Counted from the stretch's first letter, positions 1-6,328 are shown. The stretch is 10,631 nt of DNA from Rhodospirillales bacterium (GCA_028870815.1 JAGWOU010000032.1:1-10631), one strand, 5' to 3'. Notes: generated by a model not told the origin, from the sequence alone. Program-made: numbers and translations.

Positions 1-47
1 GAGCCCCCCTCATCGTCTGGCGTTTCCGCCGCCCCCTATCCCGCTAA
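1..47 (+). CDS. 3' end of an unidentified upstream gene (partial)
   Basis: One frame is open from the left edge to a TAA at 45-47 and would end a protein in APLIVWRFRRPLSR. It stops 20 nt before the start of the coupling-protein gene, a normal intra-operon distance. Too little is visible to name a function. In conjugative elements a relaxase or another transfer gene often precedes the coupling protein, but nothing here shows that. The stretch could be noncoding. Confidence 0.35.
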   Translation, partial: APLIVWRFRRPLSR

Positions 48-67
48 AGATTCTTGGAGAATTTTCC

Positions 68-1939
68 ATGCTTCGCACTCATCCGCTGCTGGAGGGGCGC
101 CCCGCCGCTCCCGCCTTCATGCTCGCTATGTTCATCGGTTTTGCATCATTCATGGCAGTGACAGTGATCCTGTTTCAGATACTGCCACCATCGGGCTGGT
201 TCGACGATCATCCTTTCCCGGCCACACTCGACTGGCTGCTGCCGTATTTTTCCGGCCAATGGCAATCTGCTCTGACCAGCACCATGGGGCTGAATCCATT
301 TGTCCGGTTGCCTTGGATGGTGCAGACGGCTTTCGGTCAGACCTTTAAATCATTTGATCTCACGACAGCCTGCACCTGGCGTTTTGCCGCCGCTCTGGCA
401 ACAGCGGGCATCGCCGGCTTTGCGTCTGGGCTGTCTCTGTATCTCGCTACGGAATCCACCGATGGTGTGAGACATCTCTCCGGACGCCGTCTGTGGCGGG
501 GATATGGCGCCATCGTCCAGGCACGACGGGCGCTTCGCAAAACCATCGCCATGTCAGGGCCTGGGATTTCCATCGCGCCAGGATTGACCATCAGCCGCGT
601 CCAGGAAGTGCAACATTTTGGCATCTTCGGCACGCCGGGCGCGGGCAAATCGCTGATCATGCATTATCTGATCGAGCAACTTCTGGCGCGCGGGGACCGC
701 ATCATCCTCAACGACACCAAGGGCGATGTCACGGCTTGCCTGCCAAGCTCGGATTTTGTTCTGCTCGCGCCCCAGGATCAGCGCGGCATTGCCTGGGATG
801 TGGCCCAGGATATCGTCACCGCCCAGGATGCGCGGGAACTGGCAGTCCGGCTGATTACCGCCAGCCATGATCCGATGTGGTCCTCGGCGGCCAGGGAAAT
901 CCTTTGTGGCATCATCATCCATCTGCAACGCGGCAGGCCGGGCGCCTGGACCTGGCAGGATTTGTTCGATGTGGCCTTCCTGCCCGCCGCGCAACTGCTC
1001 TCTTTACTGGAAATTTCCTACCCGCCTGCCGCCCGTTTCATCGAACTCACCCCGGAGGGGCATCCCACGAAAACCTCGTTCGGCATCCTGGTAAACACCT
1101 GGGCGGAACTCGTCGGGATTGTCCGGCCTTTGGCCGATGCCTGGGGGCAATGCCCGCCTACGGAACGTCTGTCTTTGCGCCGCTGGCTACTCGATGAATC
1201 GCCGCACCAGCCCCGAATTCTCGTGTTGCAGCGGGCGCCGCGCTATCCGGCGCTCTCGGCGGCCTGGATCGGGGCAGCCATCGAATGTCTCGCCGCCACC
1301 GCCGCCAGCCCGGAATTGCCTGATTCCCGGCAACGCCGCATCTGGCTGATGCTGGACGAGTTCCCGCAACTCGGCAAATTATCCGCCTTCCGCCAGATGC
1401 TGGAGGTAGGGCGCTCCAAGGGCATCGCCTGCGTGCTGGCCATGCAGGACATCCAGCAATTGATCGCCCTCTACGGCGATGCCGAGGCCAAGACCATCCT
1501 CACGCTGCTGGGGCAGAAAATCATCGGCCGGATGCCCGCGGGTCCTTCCGCCACCATGATCAGCGAGGAGCTGATCGGCAAACGAGACGTGGCCTGGAAA
1601 GAAGCCTCGATCTCTTCCAGCAATGGCAAAACAACTCGTTCCTGGCAGACGCAGCGCGCCACGCTTCCCACCGTGCCGGTGGAGCAGTTGGAGCGCCGCC
1701 TGCGTGTCGACCGCATGGGCGTGCGCGCCTTGCTTCTGGGACTGGGCGATGTCTATGAGCTGCGCTGGCCCTTGCAATTCTGGCCCCAGCGGCGCCCTGC
1801 GGCAAAGCCCTGCGAAGCGGCCTCCACGTCCAGCCCGTTCGGCGGGGACAACCGGGATAGTCCTTCTCACTCAGACAATGCCCAGCCTGCTGGCGGGCAA
1901 GGCACTTCCGGTCAGACTCAGCCCCAGGCCAAGACCTGA
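68..1939 (+). CDS. VirD4/TraD-type type IV secretion coupling ATPase
   Basis: This 623-residue protein is a type IV coupling protein: an inner-membrane ATPase that recruits the relaxase-DNA complex to the secretion channel during conjugation. Two hydrophobic segments near residues 15-37 and 105-127 would anchor it, with a short periplasmic loop between. The cytoplasmic ATPase follows: Walker A GTPGAGKS at 188-195, the NDTKGD strand at 215-220, and Walker B LMLDEF at 427-432, then DIQQL near 461-465 as in TraD/TraG proteins. The last 60 residues are polar, rich in Pro, Gln and Ser, and may bind a partner. Start: GGAG at 56-59 lies 8 nt before the ATG. The frame is open to the left edge, so a longer N terminus is not strictly excluded. 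No relaxase or mating-pair gene lies in the window, so the rest of the transfer system, if present, is to the left. Length suits the VirD4/TrwB family; the exact subfamily is uncertain. Confidence 0.88.
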   Translation: MLRTHPLLEGRPAAPAFMLAMFIGFASFMAVTVILFQILPPSGWFDDHPFPATLDWLLPYFSGQWQSALTSTMGLNPFVRLPWMVQTAFGQTFKSFDLTTACTWRFAAALATAGIAGFASGLSLYLATESTDGVRHLSGRRLWRGYGAIVQARRALRKTIAMSGPGISIAPGLTISRVQEVQHFGIFGTPGAGKSLIMHYLIEQLLARGDRIILNDTKGDVTACLPSSDFVLLAPQDQRGIAWDVAQDIVTAQDARELAVRLITASHDPMWSSAAREILCGIIIHLQRGRPGAWTWQDLFDVAFLPAAQLLSLLEISYPPAARFIELTPEGHPTKTSFGILVNTWAELVGIVRPLADAWGQCPPTERLSLRRWLLDESPHQPRILVLQRAPRYPALSAAWIGAAIECLAATAASPELPDSRQRRIWLMLDEFPQLGKLSAFRQMLEVGRSKGIACVLAMQDIQQLIALYGDAEAKTILTLLGQKIIGRMPAGPSATMISEELIGKRDVAWKEASISSSNGKTTRSWQTQRATLPTVPVEQLERRLRVDRMGVRALLLGLGDVYELRWPLQFWPQRRPAAKPCEAASTSSPFGGDNRDSPSHSDNAQPAGGQGTSGQTQPQAKT

Positions 1940-1950
1940 AACCAACCGCC

Positions 1951-2199
1951 ATGAAACGCCGCAGGCTTCTCCGCACTGGTCTTAGCCCTCCCGCCATGGC
2001 AACTTCGGAGGGTGATCCGGAATGGCGGGTGGTGGATGACCTGCCGCCCGAAATCCCGGTCACTCAACCCGAAATCGATCTGCTGGCGAGGTTTTGCCAT
2101 GACATTCTCGATGCCTATCTCCGGCCTGCCCCTGCTGCAAGCGGCACCTCGCGCGGCGCTGTATCTCCGGGTCTCGACCGGACGGCAGGCGGAAAATGA
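1951..2199 (+). CDS. Small acidic protein overlapping the recombinase start (hypothetical)
   Basis: An 82-residue ORF begins 11 nt after the coupling-protein stop. Its middle part (EWRVVDDLPPEIPVTQPEID, then a helical LLARFCHDILDAYL) is acidic and protein-like, which favours a real gene. The last 33 codons overlap the recombinase gene in another frame and look like low-complexity read-through (Pro, Ala, Gly, Ser), so an ancestral stop near the recombinase start may have been lost. No strong ribosome binding site precedes the ATG at 1951 or the in-frame ATG at 1996; the second would remove a basic MKRRRLLRT leader. Similar small ORFs are often seen just before large serine recombinases, from memory rather than a search. 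Function is unknown. Confidence 0.5.
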   Translation: MKRRRLLRTGLSPPAMATSEGDPEWRVVDDLPPEIPVTQPEIDLLARFCHDILDAYLRPAPAASGTSRGAVSPGLDRTAGGK

Positions 2200-3817
2200 T
2201 CTCTCCATCCCGGACCAGAAGCGTCAGGCCGAAGCCTACTGCCAGGCCAAGGGTTGGGTGGCGGCGGAGAGTTTTGTTGAACCCGGCGCCTCCGCCACCG
2301 ATGACCGCCGCCCGGAATTCCAGCGGCTGATGGAAGCGGCGGCGGCCAAGCCGCGCCGCTTTGATATTGTCGTGGTGCATTCCTTCTCCCGCTTCTTCCG
2401 TGACCATTTTGAGCTGGAATTCAATGTCCGGCGCCTAGCCAAGCAGGGCATCCGGCTGGTTTCCATCACGCAGGAACTCGGCGACGATCCCACGGCGGTG
2501 ATGATGCGTCAGATCATGGCGCTGTTTGACGAGTACCAATCCAAAGAAAACGCCAAGCATACGCTGCGCGCCATGAACGAGAATGCCCGCCAGGGGTTCT
2601 GGAATGGCGCCAGACCACCTTTTGGCTACCGCACCGTTGAAGCCGAACGCCGGGGACAGAAAATCAAGAAGCGCCTGGATATTGATCCTATTCAGGCCGA
2701 GACGGTGCGGCTGATTTTTGATCTCTATCTTGAAGGAGACGGGGTATCCGGCGCTCTCGGGCTGAAGGCCATCGTCAACCGTCTCAATGCCCAGGGCTAC
2801 CGTACCCAGGCCGGGTCAAAATTCTCCTGCAAATTCATCCATGAAATTCTAACCCGCCCGGCCTATATTGGCACTCATTATTTTAATGCCGTCGAAGCCA
2901 AGACTGGGCGACAAAAACCCGCCGAGGATGTGATCGCCATCACCATCCCGGCCATTATTCCGAAGGATCGGTTCGACGACGTGCAGCAACGGTTGAAACA
3001 CAACGCCCCCCGCAAGACGGCACCGCGTATTGTTAACAGCCCCTGCTTGCTGACGGGGCTGGCCGTTTGCGCCACCTGCGGGGGCGGTATGACGCTCCGT
3101 ACCGGCAAATACGGCCGCTACCGCTACTATACCTGTGCCACCCAGGCCCGGATGGGGAAGACCGCCTGCAAGGGGCGCAGCATCCGCATGGACCTGCTCG
3201 ATTCCCTGGTCATGGAACATCTCGCCACAAGGCTGCTGACCAAGGACCGGCTTGGGGTGATCCTGGAGGCGCTACTGGCCCAATATGCCGCCAATCAGAA
3301 CAACGATGCCACCCGGCAGGAGGCCCTGCGTGTCGCCGTCCGGGAGGCGGAGCAAAAGCTTCAGCGGCTTTACACCGCTATCGAGAATGGCATCGCGGAT
3401 ATCTCAGATCCGACGCTGAAGGAGCGTCTCGATAGCCTCAAGACTCAGCGCGATGAGGCCAAGCGGCTCTGTGAGATGGTTGAAGCCCCGGCCATGGTGG
3501 TGCCTGCCATTACTGAGGAAATGATCGAGCGCTTCGCCCATGATCTGCGGGTCAAGTTGCTCGAAGGTCCCATCGCCATGCGCAAGGCTTATTTGCAGGC
3601 CATCGTCGACCGCATTGAAGTCGATGACCAGGAAATTCGCGTTTTTGGAAGAAAAGACAGGCTGCTGAACCAGCTTATCTCAGGCCGCCCGAAACCAAGC
3701 TCAAAAGTTCTCAGTTTTGGACGGCAATGGCGTCCCCAAGGGGATTCGAACCCATGTTACCGCCGTGAGAGGGGGATAAATATCGTCCGTGTACGTACAT
3801 ATTTGTTCAACAAGTAA
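2099..3817 (+). CDS. Large serine recombinase (site-specific integrase/resolvase family)
   Basis: This 572-residue enzyme cuts and rejoins DNA at short attachment sites through a 5'-phosphoserine intermediate and probably mobilises the left module. The resolvase domain spans about residues 18-165, with nucleophile Ser26 in YLRVSTGRQ and the SIPDQKRQAEAY helix. The recombinase domain begins at GARPPFGY (about 170) and runs to about 300. A zinc ribbon follows with CATC (Cys324, Cys327), Cys346 and Cys357, then a coiled-coil segment around 395-460. Start: the frame is open from 2012, but ATG 2099 has GAGG at 2088-2091 seven nucleotides upstream and lies just ahead of the first conserved strand; the residues before it look unlike this family. 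The tail WRPQGDSNPCYRRERG (from 3728) is antisense tRNA-Glu, and the final 13 or so residues come from DNA beyond the junction. So the C-terminal end has been set by the insertion of the right-hand element. All catalytic parts look intact. Confidence 0.9.
   Translation: MTFSMPISGLPLLQAAPRAALYLRVSTGRQAENDLSIPDQKRQAEAYCQAKGWVAAESFVEPGASATDDRRPEFQRLMEAAAAKPRRFDIVVVHSFSRFFRDHFELEFNVRRLAKQGIRLVSITQELGDDPTAVMMRQIMALFDEYQSKENAKHTLRAMNENARQGFWNGARPPFGYRTVEAERRGQKIKKRLDIDPIQAETVRLIFDLYLEGDGVSGALGLKAIVNRLNAQGYRTQAGSKFSCKFIHEILTRPAYIGTHYFNAVEAKTGRQKPAEDVIAITIPAIIPKDRFDDVQQRLKHNAPRKTAPRIVNSPCLLTGLAVCATCGGGMTLRTGKYGRYRYYTCATQARMGKTACKGRSIRMDLLDSLVMEHLATRLLTKDRLGVILEALLAQYAANQNNDATRQEALRVAVREAEQKLQRLYTAIENGIADISDPTLKERLDSLKTQRDEAKRLCEMVEAPAMVVPAITEEMIERFAHDLRVKLLEGPIAMRKAYLQAIVDRIEVDDQEIRVFGRKDRLLNQLISGRPKPSSKVLSFGRQWRPQGDSNPCYRRERGINIVRVRTYLFNK
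3728..3773 (-). other. tRNA-Glu(CTC) 3'-end fragment: attachment-site half (att)
   Basis: Read on the minus strand this is the 3' part of a tRNA-Glu. It has an anticodon loop CTCTCAC (anticodon CTC at 3769-3767), the stem strand GGCGG, a variable region, T loop TTCGAAT, the acceptor strand TGGGGAC, discriminator G and encoded CCA (3730-3728). Homology breaks at 3774, where the 5' anticodon-stem strand should read CCGCC but reads TCCCC, and no D arm or 5' half follows. The T stem has one mismatch (T3754 against C3740), so the copy has drifted or is inactive. A 3' tRNA fragment next to an integrase gene is the usual scar of tyrosine-integrase insertion at a tRNA 3' end. From its orientation the element lies to the right, and the rebuilt whole tRNA should be at its far end, outside the window. 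The fragment also encodes, antisense, the tail of the serine recombinase. Confidence 0.85.
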
Positions 3818-4040
3818 CTGATAATCATAGAATAACTATCCTGTACTGTTTAATTCTGTACGGCATCGTATATGCAGTATAGAAACAACACGTTCAGATA
3901 GGGTAAACAGAAAATAATTACTAGGATGGCATAGGGCATAGGGGGCATAGGGGTATTTTGGAAAAAACGACGGTATATTCTGCAACTTTCATGACCTATG
4001 CCTATTTTGGCATAGGGGTGGCATAGGGGGGATAGGCCCT
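3774..4040. promoter_or_regulatory. AT-rich integrase leader with repeats (probable attP arm and promoter region)
   Basis: Apart from the last codons of the serine recombinase this stretch has no gene. It is markedly richer in A and T than its surroundings. It holds a perfect 10-bp palindrome TGTACGTACA (3790-3799), an inverted repeat TTGTT-C-AACAA (3803-3813), two CTGTAC copies 15 bp apart (3841 and 3856), and the GGCATAGGG array described separately. The place between att core and integrase suits arm-type integrase sites, an excisionase site and the int promoter. No convincing -35/-10 pair was found. The best -10-like hexamer is TATTTT at 4003-4008, with only a poor -35 (CTGCAA at 3980). 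Confidence 0.55.
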
Positions 4041-4045
4041 ATGCC
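3928..4045. repeat. Array of seven GGCATAGGG / CCTATGCC repeats upstream of the integrase
   Basis: Direct copies of GGCATAGGG start at 3928, 3935, 3944, 4009 and 4020. Inverted copies lie at 3995-4002 (CCTATGCC) and 4037-4045 (CCCTATGCC). The first three are packed 7 and 9 bp apart. The 3995 and 4009 copies form a perfect 8-bp inverted repeat around TATTTT. The 4020 and 4037 copies form a 9-bp inverted repeat over the integrase start codon. Clustered motifs in both orientations beside an att site suggest protein-binding sites, either integrase arm sites, an AlpA or self-repressor operator, or iteron-like sites. The uneven spacing argues against classical iterons. Confidence 0.75.
4020..4045 (+). 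promoter_or_regulatory. Hairpin covering the integrase ribosome binding site and start codon
   Basis: GGCATAGGG (4020-4028) and CCCTATGCC (4037-4045) can pair as a 9-bp stem with an 8-nt loop. The ATG at 4041-4043 is inside the 3' arm, and the G-rich tract that would act as Shine-Dalgarno sequence (4026-4036) is in the 5' arm and loop. In RNA this would hide the start. In DNA the same palindrome could be an operator. Either would give tight control of integrase level. Pairing is seen; the regulatory role is inferred. Confidence 0.55.
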
Positions 4046-5327
4046 CCGCCGCGCCAGAGATGAAAGGCTTGATACCCGGACCGCCCGGCTGGCTTTGCCG
4101 GTGCGAAGAGAACCCTACTGGCGTCATTTCCAGGAAGGCCGGGCAATCGGCTACCGGCGCATATCGGGCAAGGCCGGAACATGGCTGGCGCGGTACTATG
4201 ACGCCCAGGGGGAGCGCCTGCGGAAATATCAGGCTCTTGGTACCGCCGATGACTTGCTAGAAGCCGATGGCGTTGCAACCCTCACCTTCGCCCAGGCCCA
4301 GGATGCCGCGCGTGCATGGTTCCGTGAGATCACTCGCGCCGGTGGCCGGGTTATCGAATCCCCTACCCTCACCGAGATCATGGCCGACTATGTGCGCGAT
4401 TATCTGGCGCGGGGCGGCAAGGCCGCTGATCGGCTAGAAAACACAATTGATGCCCATATCCTGCCCGCTCTTGGCGACCGTAAAGCCTCGGACCTAACGC
4501 ACGCGGTCATTCGCCGCTGGCATCATGCGCTTGCCACTGCTCCGGCACGGGTACGCACGAAGGCTGACGCCACAAAGCGCGCCACCCGCAAGGTTGCCCC
4601 TGATGATGCCGATGGCCAGCGCGCCCGCCGCGCGACGGCAAACCGGATTCTGACCGTGCTGAAAGCCGCCTTGAACCTTGCCTTTCAGGATGGCCGCATT
4701 GCCTCGGATGAACCCTGGCGGCGCGTTAAACCCTTCCAGAACGCCGAGACGGCCCGCGTGCGGTTCCTAACCGATGACGAGGCGACGCGCCTTGTAAATG
4801 CTGCTGATCCGGGTTTCCGGCCCATGATCCAGGCGGCGCTACTGACCGGCGCGAGATGGGGCGAATTAACGCGGCTGCGCGTGGCAGACTTCAACCCGGA
4901 TGCTGGAACCATCCATGTTCGGCAGAGTAAATCCGGCAAGCCGCGTCATATAACCCTGACCGACGAGGGCCGGGAGTTTTTCACCCAGCAATGTGCCGGA
5001 AAACCTGCCAAGGCGTTGCTCCTGCCCCGCCCGGACGGCGAGCAATGGGGCAAATCAGAGCAACAGCGCCCGATGCAGGCCGCCTGCGCCGCCGCGAAGA
5101 TCACTCCCGCCATTGGCTTTCATATCTTGCGTCATACCCATGCCAGCCGCCTTGCGCGGGCTGGGGTTTCCCTGGCCGTAATCGCCTCGCAGCTTGGGAA
5201 TGGTGAAGCCATCTGCGCCAAGCACTACGCGCACCTATCACCTGACCATGTGGCCGACGCCATCCGCGCGGGGTTTGGCAGCATGGGAATTGTGCCGGAA
5301 AGCAACGTGAAGGCGTTGCGGCGATGA
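4041..5327 (+). CDS. int: Tyrosine recombinase, phage-type integrase
   Basis: This 428-residue integrase would insert and excise the right-hand element at the tRNA-Glu 3' end through a 3'-phosphotyrosine intermediate. Residues 1-100 form an N-terminal arm-binding-type domain (YWRHFQEGRAIGYRR, then AGTWLARYYD). The core-binding SAM-like domain spans about 105-215 and the catalytic domain about 240-405. The catalytic set is complete except one position: Arg272 in TGARWGEL, Lys297 in QSKSGK, His361 and Arg364 in HILRHTHAS, and Tyr396 in KHYAHL. The second histidine site (usually LGH) is Asn387 in LGNGEA, a change seen in some integrases. Start ATG 4041 is preceded by a G-rich tract and lies in the repeat hairpin; the N-terminal sequence looks complete from this Met. 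The gene reads away from the att half. Its stop overlaps a possible ATG at 5324. Confidence 0.93.
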   Translation: MPRRARDERLDTRTARLALPVRREPYWRHFQEGRAIGYRRISGKAGTWLARYYDAQGERLRKYQALGTADDLLEADGVATLTFAQAQDAARAWFREITRAGGRVIESPTLTEIMADYVRDYLARGGKAADRLENTIDAHILPALGDRKASDLTHAVIRRWHHALATAPARVRTKADATKRATRKVAPDDADGQRARRATANRILTVLKAALNLAFQDGRIASDEPWRRVKPFQNAETARVRFLTDDEATRLVNAADPGFRPMIQAALLTGARWGELTRLRVADFNPDAGTIHVRQSKSGKPRHITLTDEGREFFTQQCAGKPAKALLLPRPDGEQWGKSEQQRPMQAACAAAKITPAIGFHILRHTHASRLARAGVSLAVIASQLGNGEAICAKHYAHLSPDHVADAIRAGFGSMGIVPESNVKALRR

Positions 5328-5358
5328 AAACCGTGCCGGGCGGTACCCGGAAAAGAAA

Positions 5359-5391
5359 GGGCCGAGCGGCGATTGCAGCGCCACCCGGCCC
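5359..5391 (+). promoter_or_regulatory. Stem-loop between integrase and the following gene
   Basis: The outer stem GGGCCG (5359-5364) pairs with CGGCCC (5386-5391) and the inner stem GGCG (5368-5371) with CGCC (5379-5382). They are separated by a 3x3 internal loop, and the apical loop is ATTGCAG. No T run follows, so it is not a simple intrinsic terminator. It ends ten bases before the Shine-Dalgarno AAGGA of the next gene. Possible roles are an RNA processing or stability element, partial attenuation, or a binding site. The frame is open through it from 5324, so a short coding role is also possible. Confidence 0.5.
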
Positions 5392-5413
5392 CGATCCTGA
5401 AAGGATAACCCCT

Positions 5414-6028
5414 ATGCCAGAGGTCGCGTCAATGAGTAGCACACCCCCCTTGTGGAAGCCAATTCCACTTGCCGAATTGCAGAAAATCAACCCCGAACTG
5501 GCGGAGCTGCTTTCATTGTTCCCCACAGGGACAGACCCCCGATGGGTTGCCAACCTGCCGGTCATATTGAAGCAGATGCGAAAACACCCGCGCCATATCT
5601 CGCATAGCGATGCGCATCGCAAATTGGCGACCGCCATCCGCTTGCTTGAAAAGCACCTTCCGGGCTTGATCGCTGATGCCGATGTTGATGCAGCCGATGC
5701 TCGCGCTACTGCTCGGAATACTGACAGCGCCATGTTCGCCGAGAAGGCCCGAGCGCTGCTGGCTGCGGCTGAGCCGTTCCATGGAATAACACGCCACCGG
5801 AAATCGACAGGATGGTGGCACGGGTATGCACGAATGATCGCACTTGAGGTGCGGCTTGCCTTTCAAAGCACAGGCCAAAGCGTGTCGTTTAATCATAATT
5901 CGCGCCCCCTGTTGCTGGTGCAGGAACTATTGAAGCGCGGAGGCTGCATTAACAGGGACGGCGACGGTACGGTCAGCGCGTCTGCGCTGATTGATGTTTT
6001 GCGAATGCGCGACCGCATGGGGAATTGA
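5414..6028 (+). CDS. Hypothetical protein of the integrative element
   Basis: A 204-residue protein of unknown function. Start: ATG 5414 has AAGGA at 5401-5405 eight nucleotides upstream. A longer version from 5324 would overlap the integrase stop as ATGA and add a basic MKTVPGGTRKRKGR leader, but this lacks a good binding site and crosses the hairpin. Residues 1-55 are Pro- and Leu-rich. The middle (about 60-150) is predicted helical, with KHPRHISHSDAHRKLATAIR, an Asp/Ala-rich DADVDAADARATARNTDSA and a RHRKSTGWWHGYARM stretch with paired tryptophans. No signal peptide, membrane segment, Cys cluster or known catalytic motif was recognised. Its place between int and an AlpA-type gene suggests a role in excision, control or replication, but this is only context. 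It ends in a hairpin over its stop codon. Confidence 0.72.
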   Translation: MPEVASMSSTPPLWKPIPLAELQKINPELAELLSLFPTGTDPRWVANLPVILKQMRKHPRHISHSDAHRKLATAIRLLEKHLPGLIADADVDAADARATARNTDSAMFAEKARALLAAAEPFHGITRHRKSTGWWHGYARMIALEVRLAFQSTGQSVSFNHNSRPLLLVQELLKRGGCINRDGDGTVSASALIDVLRMRDRMGN

Positions 6029-6041
6029 TTTTAATTCCCCA
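6018..6041 (+). promoter_or_regulatory. Perfect inverted repeat over the stop codon of the hypothetical gene
   Basis: TGGGGAATT (6018-6026) and AATTCCCCA (6033-6041) form a 9-bp perfect stem with a 6-nt loop GATTTT. The TGA stop is at the base of the loop. No T run follows on the plus strand, so termination would be weak. It may protect the transcript 3' end or be an operator for the AlpA-type gene 60 bp downstream. Confidence 0.5.
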
Positions 6042-6100
6042 AGTCCCGGCGACGCCGCCTCTCTGATTACTACTTCGTACAGATGAACGGAGTAGCACAC

Positions 6101-6298
6101 ATGACGCCACGATTTTTAAAAGTCTCAGAAGCCGTCACTTATAGCGGCAAATCGCGTACCGCGCTCTACATTGCCATGTCGCGCAATGAGATCACCGCTC
6201 GTAAGAGCGGAAAGATCACGCTGATCGACCGCGAAAGCCTGGACCGGCATCTAGATAACTTGCCGCGTGCGGACATTAAGATTCCTTCCGCCGCATAA
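6101..6298 (+). CDS. AlpA/excisionase-family helix-turn-helix DNA-binding protein
   Basis: This 65-residue protein has the short winged-helix fold of AlpA-like regulators and excisionases. The helix-turn-helix lies near residues 4-30 (FLKVSEAVTYSGKSRTALYIAMSRNEI), the wing KSGKITLIDRESLDRHL follows, and a short tail ends SAA. Such proteins bend DNA at att sites to favour excision or activate the integrase gene, as AlpA does in E. coli. Start: CGGAG at 6088-6092 is 8 nt before ATG 6101. The in-frame ATG at 6083 would add MNGVAH but places that binding site inside the gene. Candidate targets are the GGCATAGGG array or the TGTAC motifs in the integrase leader. It could alternatively regulate the downstream replication genes. 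Confidence 0.82.
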   Translation: MTPRFLKVSEAVTYSGKSRTALYIAMSRNEITARKSGKITLIDRESLDRHLDNLPRADIKIPSAA

Positions 6299-6328
6299 AA
6301 AAACCGCCCCAGAGTTGCCCCTGAGGCG
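6297..6328 (-). terminator. Leftward intrinsic terminator
   Basis: On the minus strand CGCCTCAG (6328-6321) pairs with CTGGGGCG (6312-6305) with one A-C mismatch and an 8-nt loop. A run of seven T follows (complement of A at 6297-6303) after one G. This is a good rho-independent terminator reading leftward. On the plus strand the A run precedes the stem, so it should not stop the rightward operon. No leftward gene is visible to its right before 10382, so it may end an antisense or small RNA or block stray leftward transcription. Confidence 0.6.

Noticed and set aside
2012..2098. Upstream extension of the serine recombinase
   Set aside because: The residues (WWMTCRPKSRS and so on) do not resemble the family and overlap the small ORF; ATG 2099 has GAGG at the right distance.
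3728..3817. Intact functional tRNA-Glu gene
   Set aside because: No 5' acceptor strand or D arm follows, the anticodon stem cannot close properly, and the T stem has a mismatch.
3958..3979. TTGGAA with TATATT as integrase promoter
   Set aside because: The spacing is only 10 bp, too short for a sigma70-type promoter.
3928..4045. CRISPR array
   Set aside because: The repeats are only 8-9 bp, irregularly spaced, in both orientations and without unique spacers.
5101..5733. Leftward open frame of 210 codons across the integrase end and the next gene
   Set aside because: It is antisense to two supported genes, with low-complexity composition and no recognisable domain.
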